Positions 19,105-30,659 of a DNA stretch of 64,000 bases are shown piece by piece. Each line of letters opens with the position of its first letter. The first letter of the stretch is position 1. This DNA comes from Pseudomonas tritici (GTDB lineage Bacteria; Pseudomonadota; Gammaproteobacteria; Pseudomonadales; Pseudomonadaceae): the NCBI RefSeq assembly GCF_014268275.3, contig NZ_CP077084.1:620001-684000 (forward strand). Reading direction: 5' to 3'. The position numbers were made by a program, and so were the translations under genes. The notes under the pieces are model-generated. The model saw only the letters and a program-made list of their open reading frames with translations, was not told the origin of the DNA and did no database searches.

Positions 19105-20514
19105 ATGCACCAGCAAGAAAAGGGTTTGAAACGCGGGCTCAGCGCCCGACATATTCGCTTCATGGCACTCGGTTCCGCGATTGGTACCGGGCTGTTCTAT
19201 GGCTCTGCCTCTGCGATCCAGATGGCGGGCCCCGCCGTGCTGCTGGCCTACTTGATCGGCGGCGCCGCCGTGTTCATGGTGATGCGCGCCCTCGGCGAGA
19301 TGGCCGTGCACAACCCAGTGTCTGGCTCCTTCGGCCAGTACGCCAGCACCTACCTGGGCCCCATGGCCGGGTTTATCCTGGGCTGGACCTATGCCTTTGA
19401 AATGATCATCGTGTGCCTGGCCGATGTGACCGCGTTCGGCATCTACATGGGCTTCTGGTTTCCCGAGGTTGCGCGCTGGGTCTGGGTGCTCGGCATCGTG
19501 TTTCTGATCGGCGGCCTGAACCTGTGCAACGTCAAAGTGTTTGGCGAAATGGAGTTCTGGCTGTCGCTGCTCAAGGTCGGCGCGATTGTCGCGATGATCC
19601 TCGGCGGCTTCGGCATCATGCTGTTCGGCATCCATTCTTCCGGTGAAACCCAGGCCAGCGGCCTCAGCAACCTGTGGGCCCACGGCGGCTTCATGCCTAA
19701 TGGCATCGGCGGCCTGATCGCCTCGTTCGCAGTGGTGATGTTCGCCTTTGGCGGCATCGAAATCATCGGCATCACCGCCGGCGAAGCCAAGGATCCGCAA
19801 CGTGTGATCCCCAAGGCGATCAACGCGGTACCGCTGCGCATCCTGTTGTTCTACGTGCTCACCCTGTTTGTGCTGATGGCCATCTACCCGTGGCCGCAGA
19901 TTGGCAGTCAGGGCAGCCCGTTCGTGCAGATCTTCAGCAACCTGGGGATCGGCTCGGCGGCGACCATCCTCAATATTGTGGTGATTTCGGCGGCAGTCTC
20001 GGCCATCAACAGTGACATTTTTGGCGCCGGCCGCATGATGTACGGCCTGGCCCAGCAAGGGCAGGCGCCCAAGGGTTTTGCACAATTGTCCAAGCACGGC
20101 GTGCCGTGGATGACCGTGCTGGTGATGGGCGCGGCACTGCTGGGCGGCGTGGTGCTCAACTACCTGATCCCGGAAAACGTGTTTCTGGTGATTGCCTCGA
20201 TTGCTACCTTCGCCACTGTTTGGGTGTGGCTGATGATCCTGTTCACCCAAGTCGCCATGCGCCGCTCGATGACGAAAGAACAGGTCGCCGAGCTGAAATT
20301 CCCGGTGCCGTTCTGGCCCTACGCGCCAGCGGCCGCCATCGTCTTCATGCTGTTCGTGTTTGGCGTGCTGGGTTACTTCCCGGACACCCAGGCCGCCTTG
20401 CTGGTCGGTGCCGTGTGGATCGTGTTGCTGGTCGTCGCGTACCTGCTGTGGGTCAAACCTTCGGCAGGGCAAGCGGCCAAGGTCCACTACGACGCGGCTT
20501 TGTCTCATCGATAA
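19105..20514 (+). CDS. hutT: histidine permease, APC family
   Basis: 469-residue inner-membrane amino-acid permease of the AAT/APC type with 12 predicted helices. The family signature appears at the N-terminus ([20 protein letters not shown], near residue 14), followed by [17 protein letters not shown] near residue 66 and [15 protein letters not shown]. Located between hutH and hutI, so histidine is the expected substrate, driven by the proton gradient. ATG with AAGGACGAG upstream. It duplicates the function of the HutXWV importer. Confidence 0.93.
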   Translation: MHQQEKGLKRGLSARHIRFMALGSAIGTGLFYGSASAIQMAGPAVLLAYLIGGAAVFMVMRALGEMAVHNPVSGSFGQYASTYLGPMAGFILGWTYAFEMIIVCLADVTAFGIYMGFWFPEVARWVWVLGIVFLIGGLNLCNVKVFGEMEFWLSLLKVGAIVAMILGGFGIMLFGIHSSGETQASGLSNLWAHGGFMPNGIGGLIASFAVVMFAFGGIEIIGITAGEAKDPQRVIPKAINAVPLRILLFYVLTLFVLMAIYPWPQIGSQGSPFVQIFSNLGIGSAATILNIVVISAAVSAINSDIFGAGRMMYGLAQQGQAPKGFAQLSKHGVPWMTVLVMGAALLGGVVLNYLIPENVFLVIASIATFATVWVWLMILFTQVAMRRSMTKEQVAELKFPVPFWPYAPAAAIVFMLFVFGVLGYFPDTQAALLVGAVWIVLLVVAYLLWVKPSAGQAAKVHYDAALSHR

Positions 20515-20529
20515 CTTAGGGAGGCGTTG

Positions 20530-21735
20530 ATGAAAACGCTTTGGCAACACTGCCACGTCGCAACCATGGCCCAGGGCAAGTACTCGATCATCGAGGATGC
20601 CGCCATGGTGACTGCCGGCTCGCTCATCCAGTGGATCGGCCCCCGCAGCCAAGTACCCACGGCGGATTACGCCCAGGTGCATGACCTGCAAGGCGCGTGG
20701 GTCACCCCCGGCCTGATCGACTGCCATACCCACACGGTGTTTGGCGGTAACCGCAGCGGCGAATTCGAGCAGCGCCTCGAAGGCGTGAGCTACGCCGAGA
20801 TCGCGGCCAAGGGCGGTGGCATTGCCAGCACCGTGCGTGCCACTCGTGCCGCGACCGAGGATGAACTGTTCGCCAGCGCCCACAAGCGCTTGCGCAGTTT
20901 GCTGCGCGACGGCGTCACTACGGTAGAGATCAAGTCCGGCTATGGCCTGGACTTGGTCAACGAACGCAAAATGCTGCGGGTCGCCCGTCGCCTCGGCGAA
21001 GCGCTGCCGGTCAGCGTGCGTGCCACGTGCCTGGCGGCTCATGCGTTGCCGCCGGAGTACAAGGACCGCGCCGACGACTACATCGACCACATCTGCGCCG
21101 AGATGCTGCCGGCCTTGGCGGCAGAAGGGCTGGTAGATGCGGTGGATGCGTTCTGCGAATACCTGGCGTTTTCCACCGAGCAGGTGGAGCGCGTGTTCAA
21201 AGTCGCCCAGCAACTTGGCCTGCCGGTGAAGCTGCACGCCGAGCAACTCTCGTCGCTGCACGGCTCCAGCCTGGCTGCGCGTTACCACGCGTTGTCGGCG
21301 GACCACCTGGAGTTCATGACCGAAGACGACGCCATCGCCATGGCCGCCTCCGGCACCGTCGCGGTATTGCTGCCAGGCGCGTTCTACTTCCTGCGTGAAA
21401 CCCAATTGCCGCCCATGGAGGCCCTGCGCAAGCACGGCGTGAAAATTGCCATCGCCAGCGACCTCAACCCCGGCACTTCGCCGGCGCTGTCGGTGCGCTT
21501 GATGCTGAATATGGCCTGCACGCTGTTTCGCATGACTCCTGAAGAAGCATTGGCCGGCGCCACGCAACACGCGGCCACCGCATTGGGCATGGGCGACACC
21601 CATGGTTCCCTGGAAGCGGGCAAGGTCGCGGATTTTGTTGCCTGGCAGATTGATCGTCCCGCCGACCTGGCTTACTGGCTGGGCGGCGAGCTGGATAAAC
21701 GCGTCGTGCGCCACGGCGTCGATGTCACCGTATAA
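20530..21735 (+). CDS. hutI: imidazolonepropionase
   Basis: Hydrolyses imidazolone propionate to formimino-glutamate, step three. 401-residue metal-dependent amidohydrolase with HTH metal motif in [12 protein letters not shown] near residue 67 and further metal ligands around KLHAEQLS and DLNPGTSP. The start at ATG 20530, preceded by GGGAGG, is preferred over the TTG one codon earlier. It lies 15 bases after hutT and 14 bases before hutG. Confidence 0.96.
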   Translation: MKTLWQHCHVATMAQGKYSIIEDAAMVTAGSLIQWIGPRSQVPTADYAQVHDLQGAWVTPGLIDCHTHTVFGGNRSGEFEQRLEGVSYAEIAAKGGGIASTVRATRAATEDELFASAHKRLRSLLRDGVTTVEIKSGYGLDLVNERKMLRVARRLGEALPVSVRATCLAAHALPPEYKDRADDYIDHICAEMLPALAAEGLVDAVDAFCEYLAFSTEQVERVFKVAQQLGLPVKLHAEQLSSLHGSSLAARYHALSADHLEFMTEDDAIAMAASGTVAVLLPGAFYFLRETQLPPMEALRKHGVKIAIASDLNPGTSPALSVRLMLNMACTLFRMTPEEALAGATQHAATALGMGDTHGSLEAGKVADFVAWQIDRPADLAYWLGGELDKRVVRHGVDVTV

Positions 21736-21749
21736 GGAGTACTGCTACT

Positions 21750-22550
21750 GTGGATAAGGTTCTGAACTTCAAACAAGGCCGCGTGCCGCTGCTGATCAGC
21801 ATGCCCCACGCCGGCCTGCGCCTGACGCCCGCCGTCGAGGCCGGGTTGATCCCCGAGGCGCAAAGCCTGCCGGATACCGATTGGCACATCCCCACGCTTT
21901 ATGACTTTGCCGAAGAGCTGGGCGCCAGCACCCTGGCGGCGGAGTACTCGCGGTTTGTCATCGATTTGAACCGGCCGTCCGACGACAAACCGTTGTACGC
22001 AGGCGCCACCACCGGCCTGTACCCGGCGACGTTGTTTGATGGCGTGCCATTGTTCCGCGAAGGATTGGAACCGAGCGAGGCGGAGCGCGCCAGTTACCTG
22101 CAAAAGGTCTGGGGCCCGTATCACCGCACGCTGCAAGAGGAGCTGGCGCGACTCAAGGCCGAGTTCGGCTACGCCTTGCTGTTTGATGCGCACTCGATTC
22201 GCTCGGTCATCCCGCACCTGTTCGAAGGCAAGCTGCCGGACTTCAACCTCGGCACGTTCAACGGTGCGGCCTGTGATCCCGATCTGGCCAGCCAGTTGGA
22301 AGCCATCTGCGCCCAACATCCGCAATACACCCATGTACTCAATGGCCGTTTCAAGGGCGGGCATATCACTCGGCATTACGGTGATCCGGCGCAGGATATT
22401 CACGCCGTGCAGTTGGAGTTGTGCCAAAGCACCTATATGGAGGAGTTCGAACCGTTCCGCTATCGCCCGGATTTGGCCGAGCCGACGCGGGTGGTGTTGA
22501 AGCAACTGCTGGAAGGGCTCCTGGCTTGGGGGCAAGCGCATTACCGGTAA
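21750..22550 (+). CDS. hutG: N-formylglutamate deformylase
   Basis: Last step of the pathway, N-formyl-L-glutamate to glutamate plus formate. The 266-residue protein belongs to the N-formylglutamate amidohydrolase family: LLISMPHAGLRLTP near residue 12, FVIDLNRPS near residue 70 and LLFDAHSIRSVIP near residue 145 carry the metal and substrate residues. GTG start with AAGGAG 10 bases upstream. Last gene of the hut unit; no intrinsic terminator is seen after it. Confidence 0.95.
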   Translation: MDKVLNFKQGRVPLLISMPHAGLRLTPAVEAGLIPEAQSLPDTDWHIPTLYDFAEELGASTLAAEYSRFVIDLNRPSDDKPLYAGATTGLYPATLFDGVPLFREGLEPSEAERASYLQKVWGPYHRTLQEELARLKAEFGYALLFDAHSIRSVIPHLFEGKLPDFNLGTFNGAACDPDLASQLEAICAQHPQYTHVLNGRFKGGHITRHYGDPAQDIHAVQLELCQSTYMEEFEPFRYRPDLAEPTRVVLKQLLEGLLAWGQAHYR

Positions 22551-22676
22551 ATTTTCGGTGTTGCAGCAATAGCCTTACAGTCGCCGCAGTGCAATTGCCG
22601 GTCGCCACAGGTCGCGTCAACCAAGGCTTCACTGGGTAGGGTTGTGCATCAAAAACAGCCGAGTGAGCCCTTATCC

Positions 22677-23612
22677 ATGAAAAGACTGTTGTTGACCGTC
22701 ACCAGCGCCCTATTGATCAGTGCCAACGCCATGGCCGCCGAACCGGCGTCCTGCAAAAACATCCGCATGGGCGTGGTCAGTTGGACTGACGTGGTCGCCA
22801 CTTCCGGCATGGCGGACGTGCTGCTCAGCGGCCTGGGCTACGACAGCAAACAAACCAGCGCCGTGCAGCAGATCATCTTTGCCGGCATCCGCGACAAGCG
22901 CCTGGATATCTTCCTCGGCTACTGGAAACCGGCGATGGACAACAACATCGCGCCGTTCCTGGCGGCCAAGCAGGTCAAAGTCTTCGACAAACCCAGCCTC
23001 ACCGACGCCCAGGCCACCCTGGCCGTGCCGCAATACGTAGCGGATGCCGGCCTGAAGACCTTTGCCGACATTGCTCGCTTCAAGGACAAACTGGGCGGCA
23101 AGCTCTATGGCATCGAGCCCGGCAGTGGTGCGAATACCGATATCCAGAAAATGATCGACACCAACCGCTTTGGCCTGGGCGGCTTCAAGCTGATTGCCTC
23201 TGGCGAAGCGGGGATGCTGGCGGCGGTACAGCGGGCGGTGAATCGCAAGGAGTTCGTGGTCTTTGTCGGTTGGACGCCGCACCCGATGAACATCAACATG
23301 AAAATGGCTTACCTCACTGGCAGTGAAGATGTGTTCGGCCCCGACGAAGGCCGCGCCACCGTCTCTACCGTCACTGCGCCAGACTTTGCCGAACGTTGCC
23401 CCAACGCCAACCGTTTGTTGGCAAACCTCACCTTCACGGCCGCTCAGGAAAGCCAGTTGATGGTGCCGATCATGGAGCGCGAATCGCCCCAGGACGTGGC
23501 CCGGCAATGGTTGCGCGATCATCCCGAGGACCTGCAGCGTTGGCTGGTCGGGGTCACGGCGTTTGATGGTTCGGACGCAGTGGCAGCTGTACAAGCCAGC
23601 CTGGAGCTTTGA
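22677..23612 (+). CDS. choline/betaine-type ABC substrate-binding protein, orphan
   Basis: 311-residue periplasmic protein with signal peptide ending NAMAAE (about residue 21). The aromatic choline-box segments of ChoX/CbcX proteins are recognisable: VVSWTDVVATS, IFLGYWKPAMDN, KLYGIEPGSGAN and FVGWTPHPMN. No permease or ATPase gene is adjacent, so it presumably feeds a transporter encoded elsewhere. In Pseudomonas, several such proteins share one CbcVW core. It lies 126 bases after hutG and may be read through from the hut unit. The ligand is inferred, not shown. Confidence 0.88.
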   Translation: MKRLLLTVTSALLISANAMAAEPASCKNIRMGVVSWTDVVATSGMADVLLSGLGYDSKQTSAVQQIIFAGIRDKRLDIFLGYWKPAMDNNIAPFLAAKQVKVFDKPSLTDAQATLAVPQYVADAGLKTFADIARFKDKLGGKLYGIEPGSGANTDIQKMIDTNRFGLGGFKLIASGEAGMLAAVQRAVNRKEFVVFVGWTPHPMNINMKMAYLTGSEDVFGPDEGRATVSTVTAPDFAERCPNANRLLANLTFTAAQESQLMVPIMERESPQDVARQWLRDHPEDLQRWLVGVTAFDGSDAVAAVQASLEL

Positions 23613-23650
23613 GAACCTGCACCGCTCCCACCGTTTAGGGATATTTGCGC

Positions 23651-24580
23651 ATGTATCCGATTTCTCCACCGCTTGCTGCGTTCGTCGCCAAGACCGAGTC
23701 CTTCACCAGCAACGACTCATCGCTGGCGGGCTTGCGCCAGAGTTACCATCGCATGTGCCAAGCCTTCACCCCGCCAAAGCCTGAAGGGCTGCAAGTCTCG
23801 GCCTATGCATTGGCCGGTGTAGGCGTTCGCAGTTATCTCCCCGCGTCACCTGCACCGGCTGAGGGCTGGCCGTGCCTTCTATATATACACGGTGGCGGCT
23901 GGGTCGTCGGCGGCCTGGATTCCCACGATTTCATCTGCTTCGAACTCGCCAGCGCTCTGCAGGTGTTGGTGATCGCCATCGATTACCGGTTGGCGCCTGA
24001 GCACCCTTTTCCGGCAGCTTACGAAGATTGCCGTGCGGTGTGGCAGGCGATCCAGGCGGGGCAGGGCCCGCACGTTATCAATCTGCAACAGCTGGTGGTG
24101 ATCGGTGACAGCGCAGGCGGCAATCTGGCAGCGGCGTTATGCCTGGGGCTGCGCGATGATCGGCAACCGTTGCCTCTCGCCCAAGTGTTGATCTATCCGG
24201 GCCTGGGTGGCCCATCCGACCTGCCGTCGCGCCGCGACTGCATGGACGCCCCGCTGCTCAGCAGCGCCGACGCCGAGGGCTATCTGGCGCTGTACCTGCG
24301 GGGCAGTGGCAAGCCGTCGGCCTACGCCATGCCGCTGTTGGCCGAAGATCTCAGCGGTTTGCCCAAGGCATTCATTGCCGTGGCCCAGTTCGACCCACTG
24401 CGTGACGACGGCCTGCTCTACGCCGAACGCCTGCAAGCGGCGGGCGTGGCCAGCGTACTTTATCCAGGAAAAGGCCTGGTCCACGGCTGCCTGCGGGCGC
24501 GGCGGCAGGCGCCGGAGGTGGATCAGCTCTACGATTGTCTGTTGCAGTACCTGGAGAGAGAAGGGCTGACACAGGTCTAA
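23651..24580 (+). CDS. alpha/beta hydrolase, hormone-sensitive-lipase family
   Basis: 309-residue esterase-type protein. The oxyanion motif HGGGW (in YIHGGGWVVGG, near residue 85) and the nucleophile GDSAGG (near residue 155) mark family IV esterases. Further on, the acid residue lies in AQFDPLRDDG and the catalytic His in LVHGCLR. No signal peptide. It starts 38 bases after the binding-protein gene, so the two may be co-transcribed, which raises the possibility of an ester-type ligand for the transporter. The substrate is unknown. Confidence 0.9.
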   Translation: MYPISPPLAAFVAKTESFTSNDSSLAGLRQSYHRMCQAFTPPKPEGLQVSAYALAGVGVRSYLPASPAPAEGWPCLLYIHGGGWVVGGLDSHDFICFELASALQVLVIAIDYRLAPEHPFPAAYEDCRAVWQAIQAGQGPHVINLQQLVVIGDSAGGNLAAALCLGLRDDRQPLPLAQVLIYPGLGGPSDLPSRRDCMDAPLLSSADAEGYLALYLRGSGKPSAYAMPLLAEDLSGLPKAFIAVAQFDPLRDDGLLYAERLQAAGVASVLYPGKGLVHGCLRARRQAPEVDQLYDCLLQYLEREGLTQV

Positions 24581-24683
24581 GCGCGCAAGGACATGCTCAT
24601 TGCACAATTCGGGTTTATAGTGCCAGACGGCAGAATAAAAGACGTCCCCCCAGGGATGAACCCGACCCCTTACGGAGCGCGCA

Positions 24684-25655
24684 ATGCAGACTTGGTACCC
24701 GCAGATCAAACCCTACGCCCGGCACGATCTGGCAGTCGATGACACCCACACGCTGTACGTCGATGAAAGTGGCTCCCCCGAAGGCTTGCCCGTCGTCTTC
24801 ATCCATGGTGGCCCAGGTGCCGGCTGTGATGCCCAGAGCCGCTGCTATTTCGACCCGAACCTGTACCGCATTGTCACCTTCGACCAGCGTGGCTGCGGGC
24901 GCTCCACCCCGCGCGCCAGCCTGGAAAACAACACGACCTGGGACCTGGTCGCCGACCTAGAGCGCATCCGTGAGCATTTGGGCATCGACAAATGGGTGCT
25001 GTTCGGTGGTTCCTGGGGCTCGACCCTGGCCCTGGCCTACGCGCAAACCCACCCGGAGCGCGTGCTTGGCCTGATCGTGCGTGGCATATTCCTGGCCCGC
25101 CCGCAGGATATCGAATGGTTCTACCAGGCCGGTGCGAGCCGGCTGTTCCCGGATTACTGGCAGGATTACATCGCGCCGATCCCACCGGAAGAGCGCCACG
25201 ACATGATCGCGGCCTACCATAAGCGCCTCACCGGCAACGACCAGATCGCCCAGATGCACGCGGCCAAAGCCTGGTCCGGCTGGGAAGGGCGCATGCTCGG
25301 CCTGTGCCCGAGCCCGCAGCACGTCGAGCGGTTTTCCGAGCCGCAGCGCGCCCTGTCCATTGCGCGGATCGAGTGCCACTACTTCACCAACAACTCCTTC
25401 CTGGAGCCTAATCAGCTGATCCGTGATATGCACAAGATCGCTCATCTGCCTGGCGTCATCATTCATGGGCGCTACGATATGATTTGCCCATTGGATAATG
25501 CCTGGGAGCTGCACCAGGCCTGGCCCAACAGTGAACTGCAGGTGATTCGCGAGGCCGGTCATGCGGCGTCCGAACCCGGGATCACCGATGCGTTGGTGCG
25601 TGCGACCAGCGAAATGGCACGGCGCTTGCTCGACCTGCCGCCAGAAGAAGCATGA
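24684..25655 (+). CDS. pip: proline iminopeptidase
   Basis: Cytosolic serine peptidase removing N-terminal proline from peptides. 323 residues, with HGGPGAGC near residue 34, the nucleophile motif [10 protein letters not shown] near residue 110, and the typical start [15 protein letters not shown]. Acid and His residues are seen in GRYDMICP and AGHAASEPG. Its stop codon overlaps dtd (ATGA), a pairing common in Pseudomonas. Confidence 0.95.
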   Translation: MQTWYPQIKPYARHDLAVDDTHTLYVDESGSPEGLPVVFIHGGPGAGCDAQSRCYFDPNLYRIVTFDQRGCGRSTPRASLENNTTWDLVADLERIREHLGIDKWVLFGGSWGSTLALAYAQTHPERVLGLIVRGIFLARPQDIEWFYQAGASRLFPDYWQDYIAPIPPEERHDMIAAYHKRLTGNDQIAQMHAAKAWSGWEGRMLGLCPSPQHVERFSEPQRALSIARIECHYFTNNSFLEPNQLIRDMHKIAHLPGVIIHGRYDMICPLDNAWELHQAWPNSELQVIREAGHAASEPGITDALVRATSEMARRLLDLPPEEA

Positions 25656-26089
25656 AGGGCCTGTTGCAACGGGTGCGTAGCGCCCGCGTAGAGGTGGCGG
25701 GCGAAGTCGTCGGCGCAATCGATCAGGGTTTGCTGGTGCTGGTGGCCGTCGAACCTTCAGATACCCCCGAGAGCGCCGATAAATTGCTGCATAAGCTGCT
25801 GAACTACCGGGTGTTCAGCGACCATGAAGGCAAGATGAACCTGTCATTGAAGGACATCGGCGGTGGGTTGCTGCTGGTGTCGCAGTTCACCCTGGCGGCG
25901 GATACCAAGAGCGGGCTGCGGCCGAGCTTCTCCACAGCGGCCCCGCCGGCCCTGGGAGCGGCGCTTTTTGATCACTTGCTGTTACAAGCGCAACAATTGC
26001 ATGGCAAGGTGGCGTCTGGGCGTTTTGGCGCCGATATGCAGGTGCATTTGGTCAATGACGGGCCTGTCACCTTCCTCTTGCAGACGTGA
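25652..26089 (+). CDS. dtd: D-aminoacyl-tRNA deacylase
   Basis: Hydrolyses D-aminoacyl-tRNAs and glycyl-tRNA(Ala), keeping D-amino acids out of translation. The 145-residue length is standard. Both family motifs are present: SQFTLAAD near residue 78 and NDGPVTFLL near the C-terminus. It overlaps pip by four bases. Confidence 0.96.
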   Translation: MKGLLQRVRSARVEVAGEVVGAIDQGLLVLVAVEPSDTPESADKLLHKLLNYRVFSDHEGKMNLSLKDIGGGLLLVSQFTLAADTKSGLRPSFSTAAPPALGAALFDHLLLQAQQLHGKVASGRFGADMQVHLVNDGPVTFLLQT

Positions 26090-26237
26090 ATGTATTAAAA
26101 ACGACTTTTAATGCCTAAAAACGCAGTGTTTCGCTACAAATACTTCGTTATCCCTGATGCGTTGTTTCGCGGCCTACTAGATAATCGCGCGCTACGGGGA
26201 TCAGCGTTGTTTGGTCCATTTTGACTTAGGTAGAGAC

Positions 26238-26330
26238 TTGTCCGACAACCCATGGGGAATCATTTTGCCCTGAGGGAGTCGGAACAATGCTCGCCAACCT
26301 GGCATATAGATAGCTGGCCGTTGGTTTTTT
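26238..26330 (+). promoter_or_regulatory. structured leader upstream of opgG, with a possible leader peptide
   Basis: In the 266-base gap before opgG, TTGTCCGAC (26238-26246) can pair with GTCGGAACAA (26278-26287), leaving one bulge. Next, CCAAC (26294-26298) can pair with GTTGG (26320-26324), which is followed by six T residues. An eight-codon frame with a GAGGGAG ribosome site starts at 26287 and ends at 26313, overlapping the first arm of the second hairpin. This resembles an attenuator, but the stems are short. Nothing else is recognised between 26090 and 26237. Confidence 0.35.
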
Positions 26331-26355
26331 GATCTGTTTTCGGCGAGGGTTGCTC

Positions 26356-28092
26356 GTGATTGTTAGTCCCTGTAATGCACCAAAATTGTCTGCCAAACGG
26401 TTACGAAACGCACTGGTAACGGGCTCTGCCCTGTTTTGCCTGTTCGGCGCGGGTCAACTGTGGGCATTCAGTCTGGATGATGTGTCGGCCAAGGCGAAAG
26501 AGCTGGCCGGGCAGAAATACGAAGCTCCGCGCAGCAATCTGCCGAACGAATTCCGCGAAATGAAATTCGCGGACTACCAGAAAATTCGTTTCCGCAACGA
26601 AAAAGCCGAGTGGGCCGATCAGAACACCCCGTTCAAGCTGTCCTTCTATCACCAGGGTATGCACTTCGATACACCGGTGAAAATCAATGAAGTCACCGCC
26701 GACAGCGTCCAGGAAATCAAATACGACCCGACGCGTTTCGATTTCGGCGACGTGAAGTTTGATCCTAAAGCCACTGAACAGCTGGGTTATGCCGGCTTCC
26801 GTGTGCTGTACCCGATCAACAAGGGCGACAAGCAAGACGAAATCATGACCATGCTGGGCGCCAGCTACTTCCGCGTGGTCGGCAAAGGTCAGGCCTATGG
26901 CCTGTCTGCCCGCGGCATGGCGATCGACACTGCATTGCCTTCCGGCGAAGAATTCCCGCGTTTCACCGAGTTCTGGATCGAGCGTCCAAAGCCGGGTGAA
27001 AAACAGCTGGTGATCTTTGCCCTGCTGGACTCGCCACGGGCAACCGGCGCTTATCGCCTGATCCTGCGTCCGGGCACCGACACCATTGTCGATGTGAAAT
27101 CCCAGATGTTCCTGCGCGACAAGGTCAGCAAGCTGGGCGTTGCCCCGTTGACCAGCATGTACCTGTTCGGCGCGAACCAGCCGTCCAAAGTGCTCAACTA
27201 CCGTCGTGAGCTCCACGATTCCAGCGGCCTGTCGATCCATGCCGGTAACGGCGAGTGGATCTGGCGCCCACTGAACAACCCTAAACACCTGTCGGTCAGC
27301 AACTTCACCGTCGAGAACCCGAAAGGTTTCGGCCTGCTGCAACGTGGTCGCGACTTCAGCCACTACGAAGACCTTGACGATAACTACGACAAGCGCCCAA
27401 GCGCCTGGATCGAGCCTGAGGGCGACTGGGGCAAAGGCACCGTCAACTTGGTAGAGATTCCGACTGCCGATGAAACCAACGACAACATCGTTGCGTTCTG
27501 GAGCCCTGCGGAACTGCCGGAAGTCGGCAAGCCGCTGGACGTTTCCTACCGCCTGCACTGGACCATGGACGAAAAAGCCTTGCACCCGGCCGACAGCGCC
27601 TGGGTCAAGCAGACCCTGCGTTCCACCGGTGACGTGAAGCAATCCAACCTGATCCGCCAGCCGGATGGCAGCGTGGCGTACCTGGTGGACTTCGAGGGCC
27701 CGTCCCTCAAGGCTTTGCCGTCGGATGCCGCGGTTCGCAGCCAAGTCAGTGTCAGCGACAACGCCGAACTGGTTGAAAACAGCGTGCGCTACAACGAGCA
27801 CACCAAAGGCTGGCGTCTGACCCTGCGCATGAAGATCAAGGACGCAGGCAAGCCGACCGAAATGCGTGCAGCGCTGGTGCAGGATGTTGCCCCGCCTGCC
27901 CCTGAGCAGGACTCGAGCCACGTGCTCAAGGCCGACAAGGTCCTGGCCAAGCAACACGAGAAACAGGCCAAGAAAGACGCGAAAGACAAGGAAGCCAAGC
28001 AGCCAGAAGCTGCCCCAGCCACACCGGAGCCGATCAAGACAGAACAAGTCCTGACCGAAACCTGGAGCTATCAGTTGCCTGCCGATGAGTAA
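26356..28092 (+). CDS. opgG: periplasmic glucan biosynthesis protein OpgG (MdoG)
   Basis: Periplasmic protein needed to make branched osmoregulated periplasmic glucans. 578 residues from the GTG at 26356. A signal peptide ([20 protein letters not shown], cleaved near WAFSLDD) precedes the beta-sandwich domains typical of MdoG, including [14 protein letters not shown] and the later [19 protein letters not shown] region. The C-terminus ends in a lysine-rich, proline-rich tail. The GTG is chosen because GCGAGGG lies before it; the frame could extend to a TTG at 26329. It overlaps opgH by eight bases. Confidence 0.93.
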   Translation: MIVSPCNAPKLSAKRLRNALVTGSALFCLFGAGQLWAFSLDDVSAKAKELAGQKYEAPRSNLPNEFREMKFADYQKIRFRNEKAEWADQNTPFKLSFYHQGMHFDTPVKINEVTADSVQEIKYDPTRFDFGDVKFDPKATEQLGYAGFRVLYPINKGDKQDEIMTMLGASYFRVVGKGQAYGLSARGMAIDTALPSGEEFPRFTEFWIERPKPGEKQLVIFALLDSPRATGAYRLILRPGTDTIVDVKSQMFLRDKVSKLGVAPLTSMYLFGANQPSKVLNYRRELHDSSGLSIHAGNGEWIWRPLNNPKHLSVSNFTVENPKGFGLLQRGRDFSHYEDLDDNYDKRPSAWIEPEGDWGKGTVNLVEIPTADETNDNIVAFWSPAELPEVGKPLDVSYRLHWTMDEKALHPADSAWVKQTLRSTGDVKQSNLIRQPDGSVAYLVDFEGPSLKALPSDAAVRSQVSVSDNAELVENSVRYNEHTKGWRLTLRMKIKDAGKPTEMRAALVQDVAPPAPEQDSSHVLKADKVLAKQHEKQAKKDAKDKEAKQPEAAPATPEPIKTEQVLTETWSYQLPADE

Positions 28093-30655
28093 TTCTCAAG
28101 CCACGCCCGAGACTCTGTCCGAGTACCTGGCGCATCTACCGATGACCGCTGAGCAGCGCGCCGAACTGGCGGGCTGCACATCCTTCACCGAGTTGCACGA
28201 GCGCTTGTCATCGTCGACGTTCGACGCGCCCATCGACGCCGCCCAGGCGTCGGTTGGCCGCCGGTTGACCCTCAACACTGCCGAAGAGCTGCAAGACGCC
28301 GAAATGCTGGCGCTCGACGCCAGCGGTCGCGTGTGCCTCAAGGCCACGCCGCCGATCCGTCGTACCCGTGTGGTTCCGGAGCCGTGGCGCACCAATATCC
28401 TGGTGCGCGGCTGGCGCCGTATCACCGGCCGCAGCAATCCGCCGACACCGCCGAAGGATGAACGCGTACTTCCGGCCGCCCGCTGGCGTACCGTCGGTTC
28501 GATCCGCCGTTACATCCTGCTGGTGCTGATGCTCGGCCAAACCATCGTGGCCGGCTGGTACATGAAAGGCATCATGCCTTACCAGGGCTGGTCGCTCGTT
28601 GACTTCGACGAGATCCGCAACCAGACCCTGCTGCAAACCGCTACCCAGGTGCTGCCTTACGCCCTGCAAACCAGCATCCTGATCATGTTCGGGATCTTGT
28701 TCTGCTGGGTGTCGGCCGGTTTCTGGACCGCGTTGATGGGCTTCCTGGAACTGCTCACTGGCCACGATAAATACCGCATCTCCGGTAAAAGTGCCGGTGA
28801 TGAGCCGATTCCGAAAGACGCCCGCACCGCGCTGGTGATGCCGATCTGCAACGAAGACGTGCCCCGGGTATTTGCCGGTCTGCGCGCTACGTTCGAGTCG
28901 GTCGCCGCCACCGGTGACCTGGATCGCTTCGACTTCTTCGTGCTCAGCGACAGTAATGACGCCGACATCTGCATCGCCGAACAGCAAGCCTGGCTCGACG
29001 TGTGCCGCGAAGCCGGTGGTTTCGGCAAGATCTTCTATCGCCGTCGCCGCCGTCGCGTAAAGCGCAAGAGCGGCAACCTCGACGACTTCTGCCGTCGTTG
29101 GGGCGGTGACTACAAATACATGGTCGTGCTTGACGCTGATAGCGTGATGAGCGGCGAATGCCTGACCAGCCTGGTGCGCTTGATGGAAGCCACGCCGGAT
29201 GCCGGGATTATCCAGACCGCGCCACGTGCGTCGGGCATGGACACCCTGTATGCGCGCATGCAGCAGTTCGCTACCCGTGTTTATGGCCCGCTGTTCACCG
29301 CCGGCCTGCACTTCTGGCAGCTGGGTGAATCCCACTACTGGGGTCACAACGCGATCATCCGCATGAAGCCGTTTATCGAGCACTGCGCCTTGGCGCCATT
29401 GCCAGGTAAGGGCGCGTTCGCCGGTTCGATTCTGTCCCATGACTTCGTTGAAGCAGCGCTGATGCGCCGTGCCGGCTGGGGCGTGTGGATTGCCTACGAC
29501 CTTCCGGGCAGCTACGAAGAACTGCCGCCGAACCTGCTGGACGAACTCAAACGTGACCGTCGCTGGTGCCACGGTAACCTGATGAACTTCCGCCTGTTCC
29601 TGGTTAAAGGCATGCACCCGGTGCACCGCGCGGTGTTCCTGACCGGCGTGATGTCCTACCTGTCGGCGCCGTTGTGGTTCCTGTTCCTGGTGTTGTCCAC
29701 GGCGCTGCTGGCGGTGAACACGCTGATGGAGCCGCAGTACTTCATGGCGCCACGCCAGTTGTACCCGCTGTGGCCGCAATGGCATCCGGACAAGGCGGTG
29801 GCGTTGTTCTCCACCACCATCGTGCTGCTGTTCCTGCCCAAGCTGCTGAGCATCATTTTGATCTGGGCCAAGGGCGCGAAAGAGTTCGGTGGCAAGTTCA
29901 AGGTGACGATGTCGATGCTGCTGGAGATGCTGTTCTCCATGCTGCTGGCGCCGGTGCGGATGATTTTTCACACCCGTTTCGTGCTTGCCGCGTTCCTCGG
30001 CTGGGCCGCGACATGGAACTCGCCCAAGCGTGATGACGACTCGACCACCTGGGGTGAAGCATTCAAACGCCACGGTACGCAGACCTTGCTCGGCTTCCTC
30101 TGGGCCCTGCTGGTGGTGTGGTTGAATCCAAGCTTCCTGTGGTGGCTGGTGCCGATCGTCGGCTCGTTGATGCTGTCGATTCCGGTGTCGGTGATTTCCA
30201 GTCGGGTCAACCTGGGCCTCAAGTCCCGCGACGAGAGCCTGTTCCTGATCCCTGAGGAATACAATCCGCCGCAGGCGTTGCTGTCGACCGAGCAGTACAC
30301 CCACGAAAACCGTTGGCACGCGCTGAACGACGGCTTTGTGCGCTCGGTGGTTGATCCACAGCAAAACGCCCTGGCGTGTGCCCTGGCGACCTCGCGTCAC
30401 CGTGAGGCCGAGCCGATTGAGTACCTGCGTATCGAGCGTGTGCGTCATGCGTTGAAAGTCGGCCCAGCCGGCCTTAACAACGGCGAACGCGTGGCATTGC
30501 TCAGCGACCCGGTAGCCCTGGCTCGCCTGCACGAGCAGGTGTGGAGCGAAGGCCATGCCGAGTGGCTCGCCGCCTGGCGGGACTCGATCAAGGCCGATCC
30601 GCACGCGCCGTTGCTACCCCTGCAACCGCTGTCGTCCCAGGCCCAACCGGCCTGA
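28085..30655 (+). CDS. opgH: glucan glucosyltransferase OpgH (MdoH)
   Basis: Inner-membrane family-2 glycosyltransferase that polymerises beta-1,2-glucose from UDP-glucose for periplasmic glucans. 856 residues with about eight transmembrane helices flanking a central cytosolic domain. Processive-glycosyltransferase residues are visible: [24 protein letters not shown] and the RDRRWCHGN (RxxRW) motif near residue 490. It overlaps opgG, so the two are coupled. Confidence 0.95.
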   Translation: MSNSQATPETLSEYLAHLPMTAEQRAELAGCTSFTELHERLSSSTFDAPIDAAQASVGRRLTLNTAEELQDAEMLALDASGRVCLKATPPIRRTRVVPEPWRTNILVRGWRRITGRSNPPTPPKDERVLPAARWRTVGSIRRYILLVLMLGQTIVAGWYMKGIMPYQGWSLVDFDEIRNQTLLQTATQVLPYALQTSILIMFGILFCWVSAGFWTALMGFLELLTGHDKYRISGKSAGDEPIPKDARTALVMPICNEDVPRVFAGLRATFESVAATGDLDRFDFFVLSDSNDADICIAEQQAWLDVCREAGGFGKIFYRRRRRRVKRKSGNLDDFCRRWGGDYKYMVVLDADSVMSGECLTSLVRLMEATPDAGIIQTAPRASGMDTLYARMQQFATRVYGPLFTAGLHFWQLGESHYWGHNAIIRMKPFIEHCALAPLPGKGAFAGSILSHDFVEAALMRRAGWGVWIAYDLPGSYEELPPNLLDELKRDRRWCHGNLMNFRLFLVKGMHPVHRAVFLTGVMSYLSAPLWFLFLVLSTALLAVNTLMEPQYFMAPRQLYPLWPQWHPDKAVALFSTTIVLLFLPKLLSIILIWAKGAKEFGGKFKVTMSMLLEMLFSMLLAPVRMIFHTRFVLAAFLGWAATWNSPKRDDDSTTWGEAFKRHGTQTLLGFLWALLVVWLNPSFLWWLVPIVGSLMLSIPVSVISSRVNLGLKSRDESLFLIPEEYNPPQALLSTEQYTHENRWHALNDGFVRSVVDPQQNALACALATSRHREAEPIEYLRIERVRHALKVGPAGLNNGERVALLSDPVALARLHEQVWSEGHAEWLAAWRDSIKADPHAPLLPLQPLSSQAQPA

Positions 30656-30659
30656 TTCA

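Noticed and set aside
18796..21714. Very long minus-strand reading frame (972 codons) opposite hutT and hutI
   Set aside because: It is antisense to two well-supported hut genes, is rich in His, Gln and Arg, and has no family motif. High-GC codon bias opens such frames.
26401..28047. Minus-strand frame opposite opgG
   Set aside because: Same reason; OpgG has signal peptide and family motifs, the antisense frame does not.
28208..30604. Minus-strand frame of 798 codons opposite opgH
   Set aside because: Antisense artefact of the third-position GC of opgH; no recognisable domain or ribosome site.
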